Of a stretch of 64,000 nt of DNA, positions 48,535 through 58,141 are shown piece after piece. This stretch comes from Thioalkalivibrio sp. ALJ12 (GTDB lineage Bacteria; Pseudomonadota; Gammaproteobacteria; Ectothiorhodospirales; Ectothiorhodospiraceae): the NCBI RefSeq assembly GCF_000378305.1, contig NZ_KB899538.1, forward strand, positions 831,001 to 895,000, read 5' to 3'. How positions within the stretch are numbered: the first letter of the stretch is position 1; the number at the start of each line of letters is the position of its first letter. The notes under the pieces are model-generated. The model saw only the letters and a list, made by a program, of their open reading frames with translations. It was not told where the DNA came from and searched no databases. The position numbers were made by a program, and so were the translations under genes.

Positions 48535-49313
48535 GCTGGGCCTGGTTCGGCCTCGGATGTTTACGGTGGCTTCGTCCGGCCGCCTGCCTGCGCTGTTTCG
48601 CCAGCGCGCCTCGAGTTACTTCTTTGCTCGTGCAAAGAAGTAACCAAGAAACACGCCCGGGATTCGCCCGGGGACCTTGCTCCGGACGCGCCAGGCCGGC
48701 GGCGCTGAAACTCGCTGCGCTGTCGCTTCGCTCAGACAGTCAGCGCCTTCTCCCGGCCTGTCACGCCCTCCACAAGGGGCTCATATCGGGAGGGTAGGTC
48801 AAAACAGGCGGTATTCGAGCACCCGCGACAAGCCCGAACTGTAGGGTGCGTTGAGCGCAGCGAAACGCACCGTTCCGGCGTCGGGGCAACCCTGATGCGA
48901 TTCGCTGCGCTCATCCGCATCCTACATGGGGTCTGGCGCCCGCTCGCGGGCGCGGCACGCCAGGGCCGAAGGCCGCGCGTGCCCAGGATGTCGGGACACC
49001 TCGCCTCCATCCACTGGCGCGAACGTCAGAACCGCCGTTGTCTTGACCTTATCCCCCCGTATGAAGCCCCTTGCGGAAGGGTCCTCGGGACGGAAAAGAG
49101 GCGCTGACTGTCTGAGCGAAGCCAAAGGCGTAGCGAGTTTCAGCGCCGCCGGCCCGAGGGCCCTGGAGCAAGGTCCCCGGGCGGAATCCGGGTGCCCTTC
49201 TTTGGGTACTTTCTTGGGCAAGCAAGAAAGTACCTCGCGGCGCGCTCGCGAGTGAGCGCAGGCAGGCGGCCGGACGAAGCCACCGTAAACATCCGAGGTC
49301 GAACCAGACCCAG
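48535..49313. repeat. Large near-palindromic repeat, copy 2
   Basis: 779 bp, same family as copy 1 (35851-36731). Ends CTGGGCCTGGTTCG and its complement CGAACCAGACCCAG. Each arm of about 280 bp carries GTTTACGGTGGCTTCG, the GGCGCTGAAACTCGC block and a hairpin (CTTCTTTGCTCGTGCAAAGAAG left, CTTTCTTGGGCAAGCAAGAAAG right). The core 48841-48925 is the nested inverted repeat that starts GTAGGGTGCG and ends CGCATCCTAC. Lies between convergent genes (epimerase + and TauE/SafE -). Open frames within are unlikely to be real. Confidence 0.8.
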
Positions 49314-49381
49314 ACACCAACCGGCAAGGCGGAGGCAGAAGGCCGCGGGGCCACGTATGGGAGGCGCAGCGATGCGCTGGA

Positions 49382-50200
49382 CTAGCGCAGGAGCATCAGG
49401 ATGCCGGCGAGGATCAGCACGCCGGCGAAGCCGCGTCGGAGGACACCCACCGGCAGATAGTGCGCCAGCCAGACACCCGCGCGTACGCTGATGGCCGTGC
49501 CGATCACCACGCCGAGGATGGCGGGGAGATAGAGATAGCCCAGCGCCCACTCCGGCGCCTGGTAGGACGGATCGGTCCACTGCGGCAGGGCGAACACCAG
49601 GCTCGCGCCGATGGAGATCGGCACGCCGAGGGCCGCGGCCGAGCCGATCGCCCGGCGTAGTTCCAGTCCCTGGCTGACCAGGAACGGCGTGGTCAGCGTG
49701 CCGCCGCCGATGCCGATCAGCGCGGAGACGGCCCCGATCACGGTGCCGCCGCCCAGCCAGACGCTGCGCCTCGGCACGGGCGCTTTCGGCGGCTGAACGT
49801 TGAGCAGCATCCAGATTCCGATCGCGACCTCGAAGGCGCCGAAGATGCGCCCCAGGTGGTCGGAGTCGATGCGCGTGGCCAGCCAGGCCCCGAGCAGGGC
49901 CCCGACGATGATGCCGGGCAGCAGCCGGCGTACGGCCGCGCCGTCCACGCCGCCCCGGCGATGGTGGGCGCGGGCCGACAGGATCGCGGTCGGGATGATG
50001 GCGCCCAGCGAGGAGCCGACCGCGAGCTGCACCAGGCTGGCCGAGTCGAAGGCCAGCAGGCTGAAGATCGCGACGAACACCGGCACCAGGATCAGCCCGC
50101 CGCCGATGCCGAACATCCCGGCCGGGATGCCGGCGACCAGGCCCAGAAGCACAAATAGCAGCCCCAGCGCCAGCGGTGACTGGGTCAGCGTATCGATCAT
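49382..50200 (-). CDS. TauE/SafE-family sulfite exporter-like permease
   Basis: 272-residue membrane protein with about eight helices in two repeats. FGIGGGLILVPVFVA in the first half and GIGGGTLTTPFLVSQG in the second are the paired TauE/SafE (DUF81) motifs. Some family members export sulfite or sulfoacetate, apt for a sulfur oxidiser, but the substrate is not shown. Follows hemL on the same strand after 90 nt with a strong hairpin between. Confidence 0.88.
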   Translation of the reverse strand: MIDTLTQSPLALGLLFVLLGLVAGIPAGMFGIGGGLILVPVFVAIFSLLAFDSASLVQLAVGSSLGAIIPTAILSARAHHRRGGVDGAAVRRLLPGIIVGALLGAWLATRIDSDHLGRIFGAFEVAIGIWMLLNVQPPKAPVPRRSVWLGGGTVIGAVSALIGIGGGTLTTPFLVSQGLELRRAIGSAAALGVPISIGASLVFALPQWTDPSYQAPEWALGYLYLPAILGVVIGTAISVRAGVWLAHYLPVGVLRRGFAGVLILAGILMLLR

Positions 50201-50229
50201 TCGTGCGTAGCGCCGGGTGGTGGGTCAGG

Positions 50230-50272
50230 GAACAGTAGGCCGGCAAGCCGCTGGGGTGCCGGCCCACTGTTC
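50230..50272 (-). terminator. Strong hairpin between hemL and the TauE/SafE gene
   Basis: Arms GAACAGTAGGCCGGCA and TGCCGGCCCACTGTTC form 16 positions with a single A.C mismatch around an 11-nt loop. It follows the hemL stop by 18 nt in the transcribed direction. No T tract on either strand, so it may be a stabiliser or Rho-linked rather than a classical terminator. Confidence 0.5.
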
Positions 50273-50290
50273 AGGGGGGAGGGAGCGCGC

Positions 50291-51568
50291 TCAGAGCGCC
50301 TTGAAGCACTTGCGGGCGGCCTCGATGGTAGCGTCGAGGTCCGCCTCCGAGTGGGCGTTGGACATGAAGCCGGCCTCGAAGGCGCTGGGGGCCAGGTAGA
50401 TGCCCTCGCCCAGCATTGCGTGGAAGAAGCGGCCGAAGGCGGCGGTGTCGCAGGCGGTGGCGCCGGCGAAGTCGGTGACCTTCTGGTCCGAGAAGAACAG
50501 GCCGAACATGCCCGGCACCTGGTTGGTGGTCAGGGCGACTCCGGCCTCGCGCGCGGCGTCCTCGAAGCCCGCGACTACCTTCTTCGTGCGCTGCTCCAGC
50601 TCGTCATGGAAGCCCGGGCGGGACAGGATCTCCAGGGTCTTGAGCCCGGCGGTCATCGCGATCGGGTTTCCGGACAGGGTGCCGGCCTGATAGACCGGGC
50701 CCAGCGGCGAGAGGTGTTCCATGATCGCGCGCTTGCCGCCGAAGGCCCCCACTGGCATGCCGCCGCCGATAATCTTGCCCAGCGTGGTCAGGTCCGGGGT
50801 GACGCCGAGATAGCCCTGGGCGCAGTTCTTCGAGACGCGGAAGCCGGTCATCACCTCGTCGAAGATCAGTACCGCGCCGTGCTGGTCGCAGACCTCGCGC
50901 AGGGTCTCGAGAAAGCCCGGTTCCGGCGGGATGCAGTTCATGTTGCCCGCAATCGGCTCGACGATGATGCAGGCGACCTCGTCGCCTTTCTCGGCGAAGA
51001 AGGCGCGCACGCCGTCCGGATCGTTGTAGGTGAGGGTGCTGGTCAGTGCGGCCAGTTCCTTAGGCACGCCGGGGGAGCTCGGCTGGCCGAGGGTCAGGGC
51101 GCCGGAGCCGGCCTTTACCAGCAGGGAGTCGCCGTGGCCGTGGTAGTTGCCCTCGAACTTCACGATGCGGTCGCGCCCGGTGTAGCCGCGCGCCAGCCGG
51201 ATCGCGCTCATCGTGGCCTCGGAGCCCGAGTTGGTCATGCGCACCAGGTCCATCGACGGCACCAGTTCGCAGACCTTCGCGGCCATGTCGTTCTCCAGCC
51301 GTGTCGGGCAGCCGAAGGACAGGCCGTTGTTGCAGGCCTCGCGCACCGCCTCGATCACCTCGGGGTGGGCGTGGCCGGCGACCATCGGGCCCCAGGAGCC
51401 GATGTAGTCGATGTAGCGCTGGCCGTCGGCGTCCCACATGTAGGCGCCATTGGCGCGGTCCATGAAGATCGGGGTGCCGCCCACGCCCTTGAACGCGCGG
51501 ACCGGGGAGTTCACGCCCCCGGGGATGTGCTGCTTGGCGGCCTCGAACAGACGCTCGGTTTCCTGCAT
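50291..51568 (-). CDS. hemL: Glutamate-1-semialdehyde 2,1-aminomutase
   Basis: PLP/PMP enzyme giving 5-aminolevulinate from the HemA product. Class III transaminase blocks: [49 protein letters not shown] (PLP lysine in TLGK), and [19 protein letters not shown]. 425 residues from ATG 51568. Last of thiD-thiE-hemL, an order also found in Pseudomonas. Confidence 0.97.
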   Translation of the reverse strand: MQETERLFEAAKQHIPGGVNSPVRAFKGVGGTPIFMDRANGAYMWDADGQRYIDYIGSWGPMVAGHAHPEVIEAVREACNNGLSFGCPTRLENDMAAKVCELVPSMDLVRMTNSGSEATMSAIRLARGYTGRDRIVKFEGNYHGHGDSLLVKAGSGALTLGQPSSPGVPKELAALTSTLTYNDPDGVRAFFAEKGDEVACIIVEPIAGNMNCIPPEPGFLETLREVCDQHGAVLIFDEVMTGFRVSKNCAQGYLGVTPDLTTLGKIIGGGMPVGAFGGKRAIMEHLSPLGPVYQAGTLSGNPIAMTAGLKTLEILSRPGFHDELEQRTKKVVAGFEDAAREAGVALTTNQVPGMFGLFFSDQKVTDFAGATACDTAAFGRFFHAMLGEGIYLAPSAFEAGFMSNAHSEADLDATIEAARKCFKAL

Positions 51569-51643
51569 GACGGTGTCCCTGTAGTTCAATGGAATCGGTA
51601 GGCCCGGCAACCATAGCGGCGGCCGCCGGGCGGTGCAAAGTGG

Positions 51644-52288
51644 TCAGCCGAACAGTGTGCTGATGCGTCGGGCGGCGGCCTCCGGGTCGGGCGCGGCGCT
51701 GATGCCCTGGATCACGGCGACTAGGTCTGCCCCGGCCGCGACCACCTCGGCCGCGTTGTCTGGGGTGATGCCACCAATGCCGCAGATCGGCAGGTCCAGG
51801 GCTGTGCGCGCCTGGCGGATCAGCTCCGGCCGGGCAAAGGCGGCCTCCGGTTTGGTCGGGGAGGCGAACATGGTGCCGAAGGCGACATAGCTGGCGCCAG
51901 CCCGGGCGGCGGCTTCGGCGCGCGCCAGTTCGTTGTAACAGGAGACCCCGATGACCGCGTCCGGCCCCAGGAGCGCGCGGGCTGCGGCCGGGTCCGGGTC
52001 GTCGCGACCCAGATGCACGCCATCGGCCTGGATGCGCGCGGCCAGCTCGGTGTCGTCGTTGATGATGCAGCGCGCACCGTGCGTGTGGGCAAGGGCGACC
52101 AGCTCGCGGGCGATCGCCTCGCGCGCGTCGCCCGCGAGTTGCTTGTCGCGGAACTGGATCAGGCTGGCGCCGCCGCGCAGCGCGGCTGTGGCATGGGCGA
52201 GGTGGGTCGCGCGCGGGTCCGCGCCCTCCGGTACCGTAGGGGTAATGAAGTAAAGCCCACGAAGGGTCGGCTTTGGCTCAGTCGTCAT
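51644..52288 (-). CDS. thiE: Thiamine-phosphate synthase
   Basis: Joins HMP-pyrophosphate and thiazole phosphate to thiamine phosphate. TIM barrel: LIQFRDKQLAGDAR, CIINDDTELAARIQADGVHLG (pyrophosphate site), VIGVSCYNELARA, YVAFGTMFASPTKPEA and ICGIGGITPDNAAEV. 214 residues from ATG 52288; 11-nt overlap with thiD. Confidence 0.96.
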   Translation of the reverse strand: MTTEPKPTLRGLYFITPTVPEGADPRATHLAHATAALRGGASLIQFRDKQLAGDAREAIARELVALAHTHGARCIINDDTELAARIQADGVHLGRDDPDPAAARALLGPDAVIGVSCYNELARAEAAARAGASYVAFGTMFASPTKPEAAFARPELIRQARTALDLPICGIGGITPDNAAEVVAAGADLVAVIQGISAAPDPEAAARRISTLFG

Positions 52289-53066
52289 GCGGGCACAGGC
52301 GGTTGGGGATGTGCTGGCCGTGGCCGGGGGCATAGCCGCGGGCGATGGCATCGTTCATGAAGGCCTGGGCCTCGATCACGGCCGGTTCGATGTCACGGCC
52401 ACGGGCGAGGAAGGCGGCGATCGCCGCGGCCAGGGTGCAGCCGGAGCCGTGGAAGCCGGCCGGGTGGCGCGGCAACTCGAACGGGCGCATGTGGTCGTCC
52501 TCGCGGTAGAGGCGATTGATGATCGGGTCCTGCTCGGCGCCCTCGTGCCCGCCAGTGACCAGCACGTTGCGCGCGCCCAGTTGGCGCAGCTGGTGGCCCC
52601 ACTGTGTGGGGTCCTCGCTGCGGGCCAGGCGGGCGGCCTCGGGTCCGTTCGGGGTGATCAGCGTGGCCCGCGGCAGCAGGGCCTCGCGCGTGGCGTCGAC
52701 GACCGCCTCGGTCGCCAGCGCCCCGCCGCCGCCGGCGACCATCACCGGGTCCAGTACCACCGGGATGTGCGGGTGTGCGTTCAGCAGTGCGGAGACGATG
52801 GTGACATTTTCCACCGAGCCCAGCATGCCGATCTTGATCGCCGCGACCTCGAGATCGGCCAGGGTGACCTCGATCTGGGCGCGCAGCTGCTCCGGCGGCA
52901 GCACGGTGAAATCCACCACGTTGCGGGTGTCCTGCACGGTGATCGCGGTCACCGCCGTGGCCCCGTGTACGCCGAGGCGGGTGAAGGTGGTCAGGTCGGC
53001 CTGCAGACCCGCGCCGCCACCGGGGTCGGAGCCGGCAATGGTCAGCGCGATCGGGGGATGATTCAT
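52278..53066 (-). CDS. thiD: Hydroxymethylpyrimidine/phosphomethylpyrimidine kinase
   Basis: Phosphorylates HMP twice for ThiE. Ribokinase-like: LTIAGSDPGGGAGLQADLTT, GVHGATAVTAITVQDT, VLDPVMVAGGGGAL and HPAGFHGSGCTLAAAIAAFL with the catalytic GSGC. 262 residues. First gene of the thiDE-hemL unit; 83 nt separate it from the divergent 53150 gene. Confidence 0.96.
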   Translation of the reverse strand: MNHPPIALTIAGSDPGGGAGLQADLTTFTRLGVHGATAVTAITVQDTRNVVDFTVLPPEQLRAQIEVTLADLEVAAIKIGMLGSVENVTIVSALLNAHPHIPVVLDPVMVAGGGGALATEAVVDATREALLPRATLITPNGPEAARLARSEDPTQWGHQLRQLGARNVLVTGGHEGAEQDPIINRLYREDDHMRPFELPRHPAGFHGSGCTLAAAIAAFLARGRDIEPAVIEAQAFMNDAIARGYAPGHGQHIPNRLCPHDD

Positions 53067-53096
53067 GAATGGGGGCTCCCGTGCTAAGGTTGCGCG

Positions 53097-53117
53097 CGCC
53101 CCGGCACCCCCGGGGCG
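53097..53117. other. GC hairpin in the thiD / 53150 divergent gap
   Basis: A perfect 8-bp stem CGCCCCGG/CCGGGGCG (53097-53104, 53110-53117) with loop CACCC, followed on the plus strand by TTCCTGTT. Could be a leader hairpin of the plus-strand gene; no promoter was assigned with confidence. Confidence 0.4.
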
Positions 53118-53149
53118 TTCCTGTTCCGAATCCCGGGAGTGTACGCAGC

Positions 53150-53596
53150 ATGAGCCACGAGTTCGAAGTCGAGACTATCCGTCCCCTGGTCGCCGCCGCC
53201 AAGGCCGGCGGTACGCTGAATGCGGAGGTCGACCAGGCCCTGGCCGCGCTGGAGCAGGAGATCAACCGGATCGCCGCCGAGCTGCAGGTGGAGCACGTGG
53301 GTCCCGGGGTGGGCATGGCGGACATGAATGCCGAGCATGTCTATCGCCTGGTGATCCGCCAGCACGAGATCGACGTGACGCGGCACGAATGGAGCCTGTG
53401 GGTCTGTGATGCGCTCGATAACTGCGACTTCCGCGCGACCTGGCCGGTCACTGGCGCCGGGCGTCTGCGCCGCAAGCAGGTGACGGCCGTGGTGCCGGAG
53501 CTCGTGACCGGCTACCGCGATGCGGTTGTGGCCGCCGGCAAGGGGGATACTCCGGCCGGTCAGCGGCTGGAGCAGATGGCCGGTCTGTTCAGCTGA
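53150..53596 (+). CDS. Small conserved hypothetical protein
   Basis: 148 residues, soluble, acidic, no signal peptide or membrane segment. The first half is a predicted helical region (LNAEVDQALAALEQEINRIA); the second has WSLWVCDALDNCDF with two cysteines and ends in a helix. No family recognised. ATG at 53150; codon use resembles its neighbours, so the frame is probably coding. Its 3' end overlaps the convergent HAD phosphatase by 8 nt. Confidence 0.7.
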   Translation: MSHEFEVETIRPLVAAAKAGGTLNAEVDQALAALEQEINRIAAELQVEHVGPGVGMADMNAEHVYRLVIRQHEIDVTRHEWSLWVCDALDNCDFRATWPVTGAGRLRRKQVTAVVPELVTGYRDAVVAAGKGDTPAGQRLEQMAGLFS

Positions 53597-54275
53597 CCGA
53601 GCCTTCCGGCTCGCGCAGCGAGATCACTGGCCAGCCCCGTTCGCGGGCATGCGCGGCCAGAGTCGGGTCGGGGTCCACGGCCACCGGGCGGCCGACCTGC
53701 TCCAGTAGCGGGATGTCGTTGCGCGAGTCACTGTAGAAGCTGGCCTGCGTGATGGTGCCCTCGGGGTCCGGGTGATCCGCGAGGTGCTGACGCAGGCGCT
53801 CGATCTTGCCTTCCTGGAAGCAGGGTACGCCCGTCAGCTCACCGGTGAACTCCCGGTCCTCGCGTTCTTCCGCCAGGGTGGCGATCAGGTGATCCACGCC
53901 GAGGATGTCGGCGATTGGCTGGGTCACGAACTGGTTGGTCGCGGTGATGATCACCAGCTCGTCACCGGCCTCCCGGTGCCGGGCCAGCAGACGCTTGGCG
54001 CCGGGGGCGATCATCGGGCGGATCAGCGTCTCGATGAACTGCTCCCGCCATTGTTCCAGCTGTGCGCGCGGGTGCTCGGCCAGCGGGCTGAACGCGAAGC
54101 GGCAGAACTCGTGGATGTCGAGGGTCCCCGCGACATACTCCTGATAGAAGCGGTCATTGGTCTCGGCGTGACAGGTCGGGTGCACGGCACCCACCTCGGC
54201 CAGGAACTGGTTCCAGGCGTGATCGCTGTCGCCGGCGAGCAGGGTATTGTCGAGGTCGAACAGGGCCAGGTTCAT
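53589..54275 (-). CDS. HAD-IB family hydrolase (SerB-like phosphatase)
   Basis: 228 residues with HAD motifs: LALFDLDNTLLAGDSDH (nucleophile Asp7/Asp9), VIITATNQF (motif II), and FYSDSRNDIPLLEQVGRPVAV (motif IV). The helical cap after motif I and overall length match the SerB-like HAD-IB group found near rppH in Pseudomonas. Substrate unknown. ATG at 54275; the frame through TIR element copy C ends in an ATGA overlap with this start. Confidence 0.9.
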   Translation of the reverse strand: MNLALFDLDNTLLAGDSDHAWNQFLAEVGAVHPTCHAETNDRFYQEYVAGTLDIHEFCRFAFSPLAEHPRAQLEQWREQFIETLIRPMIAPGAKRLLARHREAGDELVIITATNQFVTQPIADILGVDHLIATLAEEREDREFTGELTGVPCFQEGKIERLRQHLADHPDPEGTITQASFYSDSRNDIPLLEQVGRPVAVDPDPTLAAHARERGWPVISLREPEGSVS

Positions 54276-54376
54276 GGATCGCTCCGCGGATTAGGGGTCG
54301 CGCTGGGAAGACGGCGGGAGTTTACCGGGGCATGACTTCGCACGCAGCTTTGCCCGTCCTGCCACGGGGGATGCGT

Positions 54377-54658
54377 GGGAAACGGTGATGGATGTACACG
54401 CTCGCGCTCAAGTCGCTTTTGCTTGCGAACAAGGCGCGGCGACTGCCGTGCAGTCATTCTGCACAAGGGAGCCGCAACGCCGTGCGCATGCAAAAGCGGC
54501 CGAGCCCCGGCATTCAATCGCTTGCGGGGTTGGTACCTCAGGTTCCCCGATCCTGCGTTGCGCCGCTTGTGGGTAGAACCACTACCCGCTGCACGGCGCG
54601 CCTTGTCTCGGAAAACCTGGGGTACCAACGCGAGTGTGTACATTCATCAGCGTTTCCC
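54377..54658 (-). mobile_element. TIR-hairpin element, copy C
   Basis: Third copy, same orientation as B, 282 bp. Ends GGGAAACGGTGATGGATG and CATTCATCAGCGTTTCCC are more diverged. Hairpins conserved: CGCTTTTGC/GCAAAAGCG and a 15-position stem 54530-54544 with 54614-54628 (one wobble). The internal frame begins at the same ATG (54643) but the stop in the left end is lost, so it runs on to 54272. Lies in the divergent gap between the HAD phosphatase (-, 101 nt away) and rppH (+). Confidence 0.72.
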
Positions 54659-54722
54659 AAGGTCTTTGCCGCGGGGCCTCGGGCTGTGGAACAATGCAAT
54701 CAGTGAAGAAAGCGTCTGGTTG

Positions 54723-55289
54723 ATGCAAGTGATTGATTGTGAGGGGTATAGAGCCAACGTAGGCATCATCCTGTGCAATCGGGAGCGCCAGCTGTTCTGG
54801 GGCAAACGCGTGGGCCAGGACGCCTGGCAGTTTCCCCAGGGCGGTATCCGCGCGGAAGAGACGCCGGAGCAGGCGATGTACCGCGAGTTGCGCGAGGAGA
54901 CGGGCCTGCTGCCCGAGCATGTCGATGTGCTCGGCAATACCCAGCACTGGCTGCGCTACCGCCTGCCGGAGCGCATGGTGCGACGTCACCGTCGTCCGGT
55001 CTGCATCGGCCAGAAACAGCGCTGGTTCCTGTTACGGATGATGGGCAACGAGAGCGACGTGATCCTGGATGCGATGGGTACCCCCGAATTCGACGACTGG
55101 CGCTGGATCGATTACTGGCGCCCGGCACGCGAGGTCGTGCATTTCAAGCGCCAGGTCTATCGCCGTGCGCTGTGCGAGCTGGTGCCGCTGATGTTCCCGG
55201 AACTGGAAGCCCGGCGCCCGCGCAATGCCCACGGACGTGACGCCAGCGATCAGGCCCCGTCACAGGTCTCCCCGGTGTCGCCACGTTGA
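54723..55289 (+). CDS. rppH: RNA pyrophosphohydrolase
   Basis: Removes 5' pyrophosphate from mRNAs and so primes RNase E decay. The Nudix box runs 40-62 ([20 protein letters not shown], then TGL), preceded by WQFPQGG, with the RppH features [15 protein letters not shown] at the N-terminus and [12 protein letters not shown]. 188 residues from ATG 54723. The rppH-ptsP pair is conserved. Confidence 0.96.
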   Translation: MQVIDCEGYRANVGIILCNRERQLFWGKRVGQDAWQFPQGGIRAEETPEQAMYRELREETGLLPEHVDVLGNTQHWLRYRLPERMVRRHRRPVCIGQKQRWFLLRMMGNESDVILDAMGTPEFDDWRWIDYWRPAREVVHFKRQVYRRALCELVPLMFPELEARRPRNAHGRDASDQAPSQVSPVSPR

Positions 55290-55309
55290 CGAACCCGAAT
55301 CCCCCCTCG

Positions 55310-57577
55310 ATGCTGGAGGTCCTGCGCCGCGTGGTGCAGGAGGTGAATGGCGCTGCCGATTTCTTCGAAGCGCTGCATATCATTGTGACCCGCGTGAAGG
55401 CCGCGCTGGATATCGACGTCTGCTCGATCTACCTGAAGTCGCCGCAGTCGGGCCGCCTGGTGCTGATGGCATCGGAGGGTCTGCGCGAGGAATCCATCGG
55501 ACATGTCGAGATGGACCCCTCCGAGGGCCTGGTGGGCCTGGTCGCCTCGCGCGCCGAGCCGGTCAACCTGGACAGTGCCCAGGATCACCCGCGCTTTCGC
55601 TATTTCCCGGAGACCGGCGAGGAGCACTTCCTGGCCTTTCTCGGGGTGCCGATCATCCACCAGCGCAGCCTGCTGGGGGTGTTGGTCGTGCAGCAGCACC
55701 AGGCGCGCAAGTTCGATGACGAGCACGTCTCCTTTCTGATTACCCTGGCCGCGCAGTTGGCCGGTGCGATTGCCTACGCGGAATTCAACGACGAGATCTC
55801 CTCCGAGACCCCGCTGATTGGGCACGTCAATGTCGAGGCGACCGGGATCGCCGGGTCTCCCGGGGTTGCGATTGGCCGGGCCGTGGTCGCCTATCGGCTG
55901 GCGGATCTCGACTCCATCCCGGACCGCGAGGGGGTCGGGGTCGACGAGGAACTCGAACGCCTTGCCAAGGCGGTGGCCGAGACGCGCACCGAAATCGAGG
56001 ATCTCAAGCAGCGCATGGGCGAGGCCCTTGGCGCGGACGAGCAGGTGCTGTTCGACGCCTATCTGATGCTGCTGGGCTCGGACTCGCTGGTGCAAAAGAC
56101 GGAGGCGCGCATTCGCAACGGCCAGTGGGCCCCCGCCGCCCTGCGTGACACCGTGCGTGAGAGCGTTCGCGTGTTTAACGACATGGAGGACCCGTACCTG
56201 CGCGAGCGCGCGTCCGATGTGCGAGACCTGGGTCGGCGGGTGCTGTCGCACCTGTTGCCGGCCGAGCGCAGCCAGGAGGAATTCCCGGATGGCGGCATCC
56301 TGGTGGGTGATGACCTGACCGCATCCCACCTGGCCGAGGTGCCGATCGAGCGGCTGGGAGCGATGGTCTCGGCCAAGGGCACGGGCTCCTCGCACATCGC
56401 GATCCTGGCGCGGGCGCTCAACATCCCGGCGGTGATGGGGGTTTCTGAGCTGCCGGTGGGCCGACTGGAGAACCGCGAGATCCTGGTCGACGGCTATCGT
56501 GGCCGGTTGTTCGTGAACCCCAATGCGGAGTTGCGCACCGAGTTTGAGCGTCTGGTGCGCGAGGAACGCGAGCTGGCCGAGGACCTGCGGGCCCTGGCCA
56601 AGGACCCGGCGGCCACCCGTGACGGTGTGGCGGTCCCGGTGCTGGCGAACTCCGGGTTGCTGGCCGATATCAAGCCGTCGCTGGAGTCCGGGGCCGAAGG
56701 CGTGGGGCTTTATCGCACCGAGGTCCCGTTCATGATTCGCGACCGCTTCCCCGGGGAGGAGGAGCAGGTCCAGCTCTACGAACAGGTGCTGGCATCATTC
56801 GATCCGATGCCGGTCACGCTGCGCACGCTGGATATCGGCGGCGACAAGGCGCTGCCGTATTTTCCGGTCAAGGAGGACAATCCGTTCCTGGGGTGGCGTG
56901 GCATCCGTATCTCGCTGGACCACCCGGAGATCTTCCTGACCCAACTGCGCGCGATGCTCAAGGCGAGCTGTGCGCACGACAACCTGCAGATCCTGTTCCC
57001 GATGATCTCGGCGCTGGACGAGCTGAAGGGGGCGATGACCCTGCTCAACCGCGCCCGCGAGGAGTTGCTGGACGAGGGGTTCATGATCCCGATGCCCAAG
57101 GTCGGGGTGATGGTCGAGGTCCCGGCCGCGGTCTATCTGTCGGAGACGCTGGCGCGGCGCGTGGACTTCCTGTCGGTGGGGACCAATGACCTTGTGCAGT
57201 ACCTGCTGGCGGTGGATCGCAACAACGCGCGAGTGGCCAGCCTCTATGACACCCTGCACCCGGCCTGCATCAGCGCGCTGGAAACCATCACCGACGGGGC
57301 CCACCGGGCGGGCAAGCCGGTTAGTGTCTGTGGCGAGATGGCGGCCGATCCGGCCGCGGTGATCCTGCTGCTGGGCATGGGAATCGACAGCCTCAGCGTT
57401 AGTGTTTCCGCAATCCCACGGGTGAAATGGGTGATCCGCAGCTTCTCCACGGATCGCGCCGAGGCGCTGCTGGCCCAGTGCCGCATGCTGGAGAACGCGG
57501 AGCAGATCCGCTCGCTGCTGAACAATGCCCTGGTGCAGGCCGGGCTCGGCGGGCTGGTGCGCGCGGGGAAGAACTGA
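55310..57577 (+). CDS. ptsP: Phosphoenolpyruvate-protein phosphotransferase PtsP (EI-Ntr)
   Basis: First enzyme of the PTS-Ntr relay, moving phosphate from PEP to HPr/NPr. GAF domain (about 1-165; EALHIIVTRVKAALDIDVCS), then EI: phospho-His362 in GTGSSHIAILARAL, PEP-binding RTLDIGGDKALPYF, GWRGIRISL, and the C-terminal CGEMAADPAAVILLLGMG. 755 residues from ATG 55310; a TTG at 55286 overlapping the rppH stop is an alternative, but the ATG fits E. coli PtsP better. The only EI in the window. Confidence 0.95.
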   Translation: MLEVLRRVVQEVNGAADFFEALHIIVTRVKAALDIDVCSIYLKSPQSGRLVLMASEGLREESIGHVEMDPSEGLVGLVASRAEPVNLDSAQDHPRFRYFPETGEEHFLAFLGVPIIHQRSLLGVLVVQQHQARKFDDEHVSFLITLAAQLAGAIAYAEFNDEISSETPLIGHVNVEATGIAGSPGVAIGRAVVAYRLADLDSIPDREGVGVDEELERLAKAVAETRTEIEDLKQRMGEALGADEQVLFDAYLMLLGSDSLVQKTEARIRNGQWAPAALRDTVRESVRVFNDMEDPYLRERASDVRDLGRRVLSHLLPAERSQEEFPDGGILVGDDLTASHLAEVPIERLGAMVSAKGTGSSHIAILARALNIPAVMGVSELPVGRLENREILVDGYRGRLFVNPNAELRTEFERLVREERELAEDLRALAKDPAATRDGVAVPVLANSGLLADIKPSLESGAEGVGLYRTEVPFMIRDRFPGEEEQVQLYEQVLASFDPMPVTLRTLDIGGDKALPYFPVKEDNPFLGWRGIRISLDHPEIFLTQLRAMLKASCAHDNLQILFPMISALDELKGAMTLLNRAREELLDEGFMIPMPKVGVMVEVPAAVYLSETLARRVDFLSVGTNDLVQYLLAVDRNNARVASLYDTLHPACISALETITDGAHRAGKPVSVCGEMAADPAAVILLLGMGIDSLSVSVSAIPRVKWVIRSFSTDRAEALLAQCRMLENAEQIRSLLNNALVQAGLGGLVRAGKN

Positions 57578-57587
57578 TTCGGTTGCG

Positions 57588-58106
57588 TCAGGCGGCCTCG
57601 CGCCGGCGTTTCCACCAGCCGATCAGTGCGGCCAGCACAAAGATCGCCAGGACGACCCCGATTGCGATCAATGCATCCTCGATGGAGCGGTTGATCACCA
57701 GCACCACCACTCCGACCAGGATCGGCACCGGGAATTCGTTGAACCAGCGAAACCAGGTGTGTTCGCGACGGTTCAGATCATCCCGGAAGTCGCGCACGAT
57801 CCAGCCGCACCAGATGTGGTAAATCACCAGCAGCGCCACCAGCGTCAGCTTGAAGTGCATCCAGGGCTCGTTCAGATACCCCGGGATCAGGGCCAGCATG
57901 GCCCCGCCAAACGCGATGGTCAGCACCCCGCCGGGGGTCATGATCCCGTAGAACAGCTTGCGCTCCATGATCTTGAAGCGCTCGTGACCCAGGGCGTCGT
58001 CGGTCATCGCGTGATAGACGAACAGCCGCGGCAGATAGAACAGCCCGGCGAACCAGGTGACCATGAAGATCACATGCAGGCTGACCAGCCAGTTGTAGGC
58101 TTCCAT
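57588..58106 (-). CDS. hemJ: Protoporphyrinogen IX oxidase HemJ (CopD-like)
   Basis: 172-residue membrane protein with four to five helices; heme b-binding protoporphyrinogen oxidase used instead of HemG/HemY. SLHVIFMVTWFAGLFYLPRL with His11, then MTPGGVLTIAFGGAML, and HFKLTLVALLVIYHIWCG match HemJ (UPF0093). Third heme-pathway gene in the window, unlinked to hemA and hemL. Converges on ptsP with 10 nt between stops. Confidence 0.9.
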   Translation of the reverse strand: MEAYNWLVSLHVIFMVTWFAGLFYLPRLFVYHAMTDDALGHERFKIMERKLFYGIMTPGGVLTIAFGGAMLALIPGYLNEPWMHFKLTLVALLVIYHIWCGWIVRDFRDDLNRREHTWFRWFNEFPVPILVGVVVLVINRSIEDALIAIGVVLAIFVLAALIGWWKRRREAA

Positions 58107-58141
58107 GCTTCAGGTCTCCCAGGGTGCCGGTGGTGGTTGGC

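Noticed and set aside
48732..49354. Open frames of 70-132 codons inside the second large palindrome
   Set aside because: Same reason: repeat-derived, frames differ between arms.
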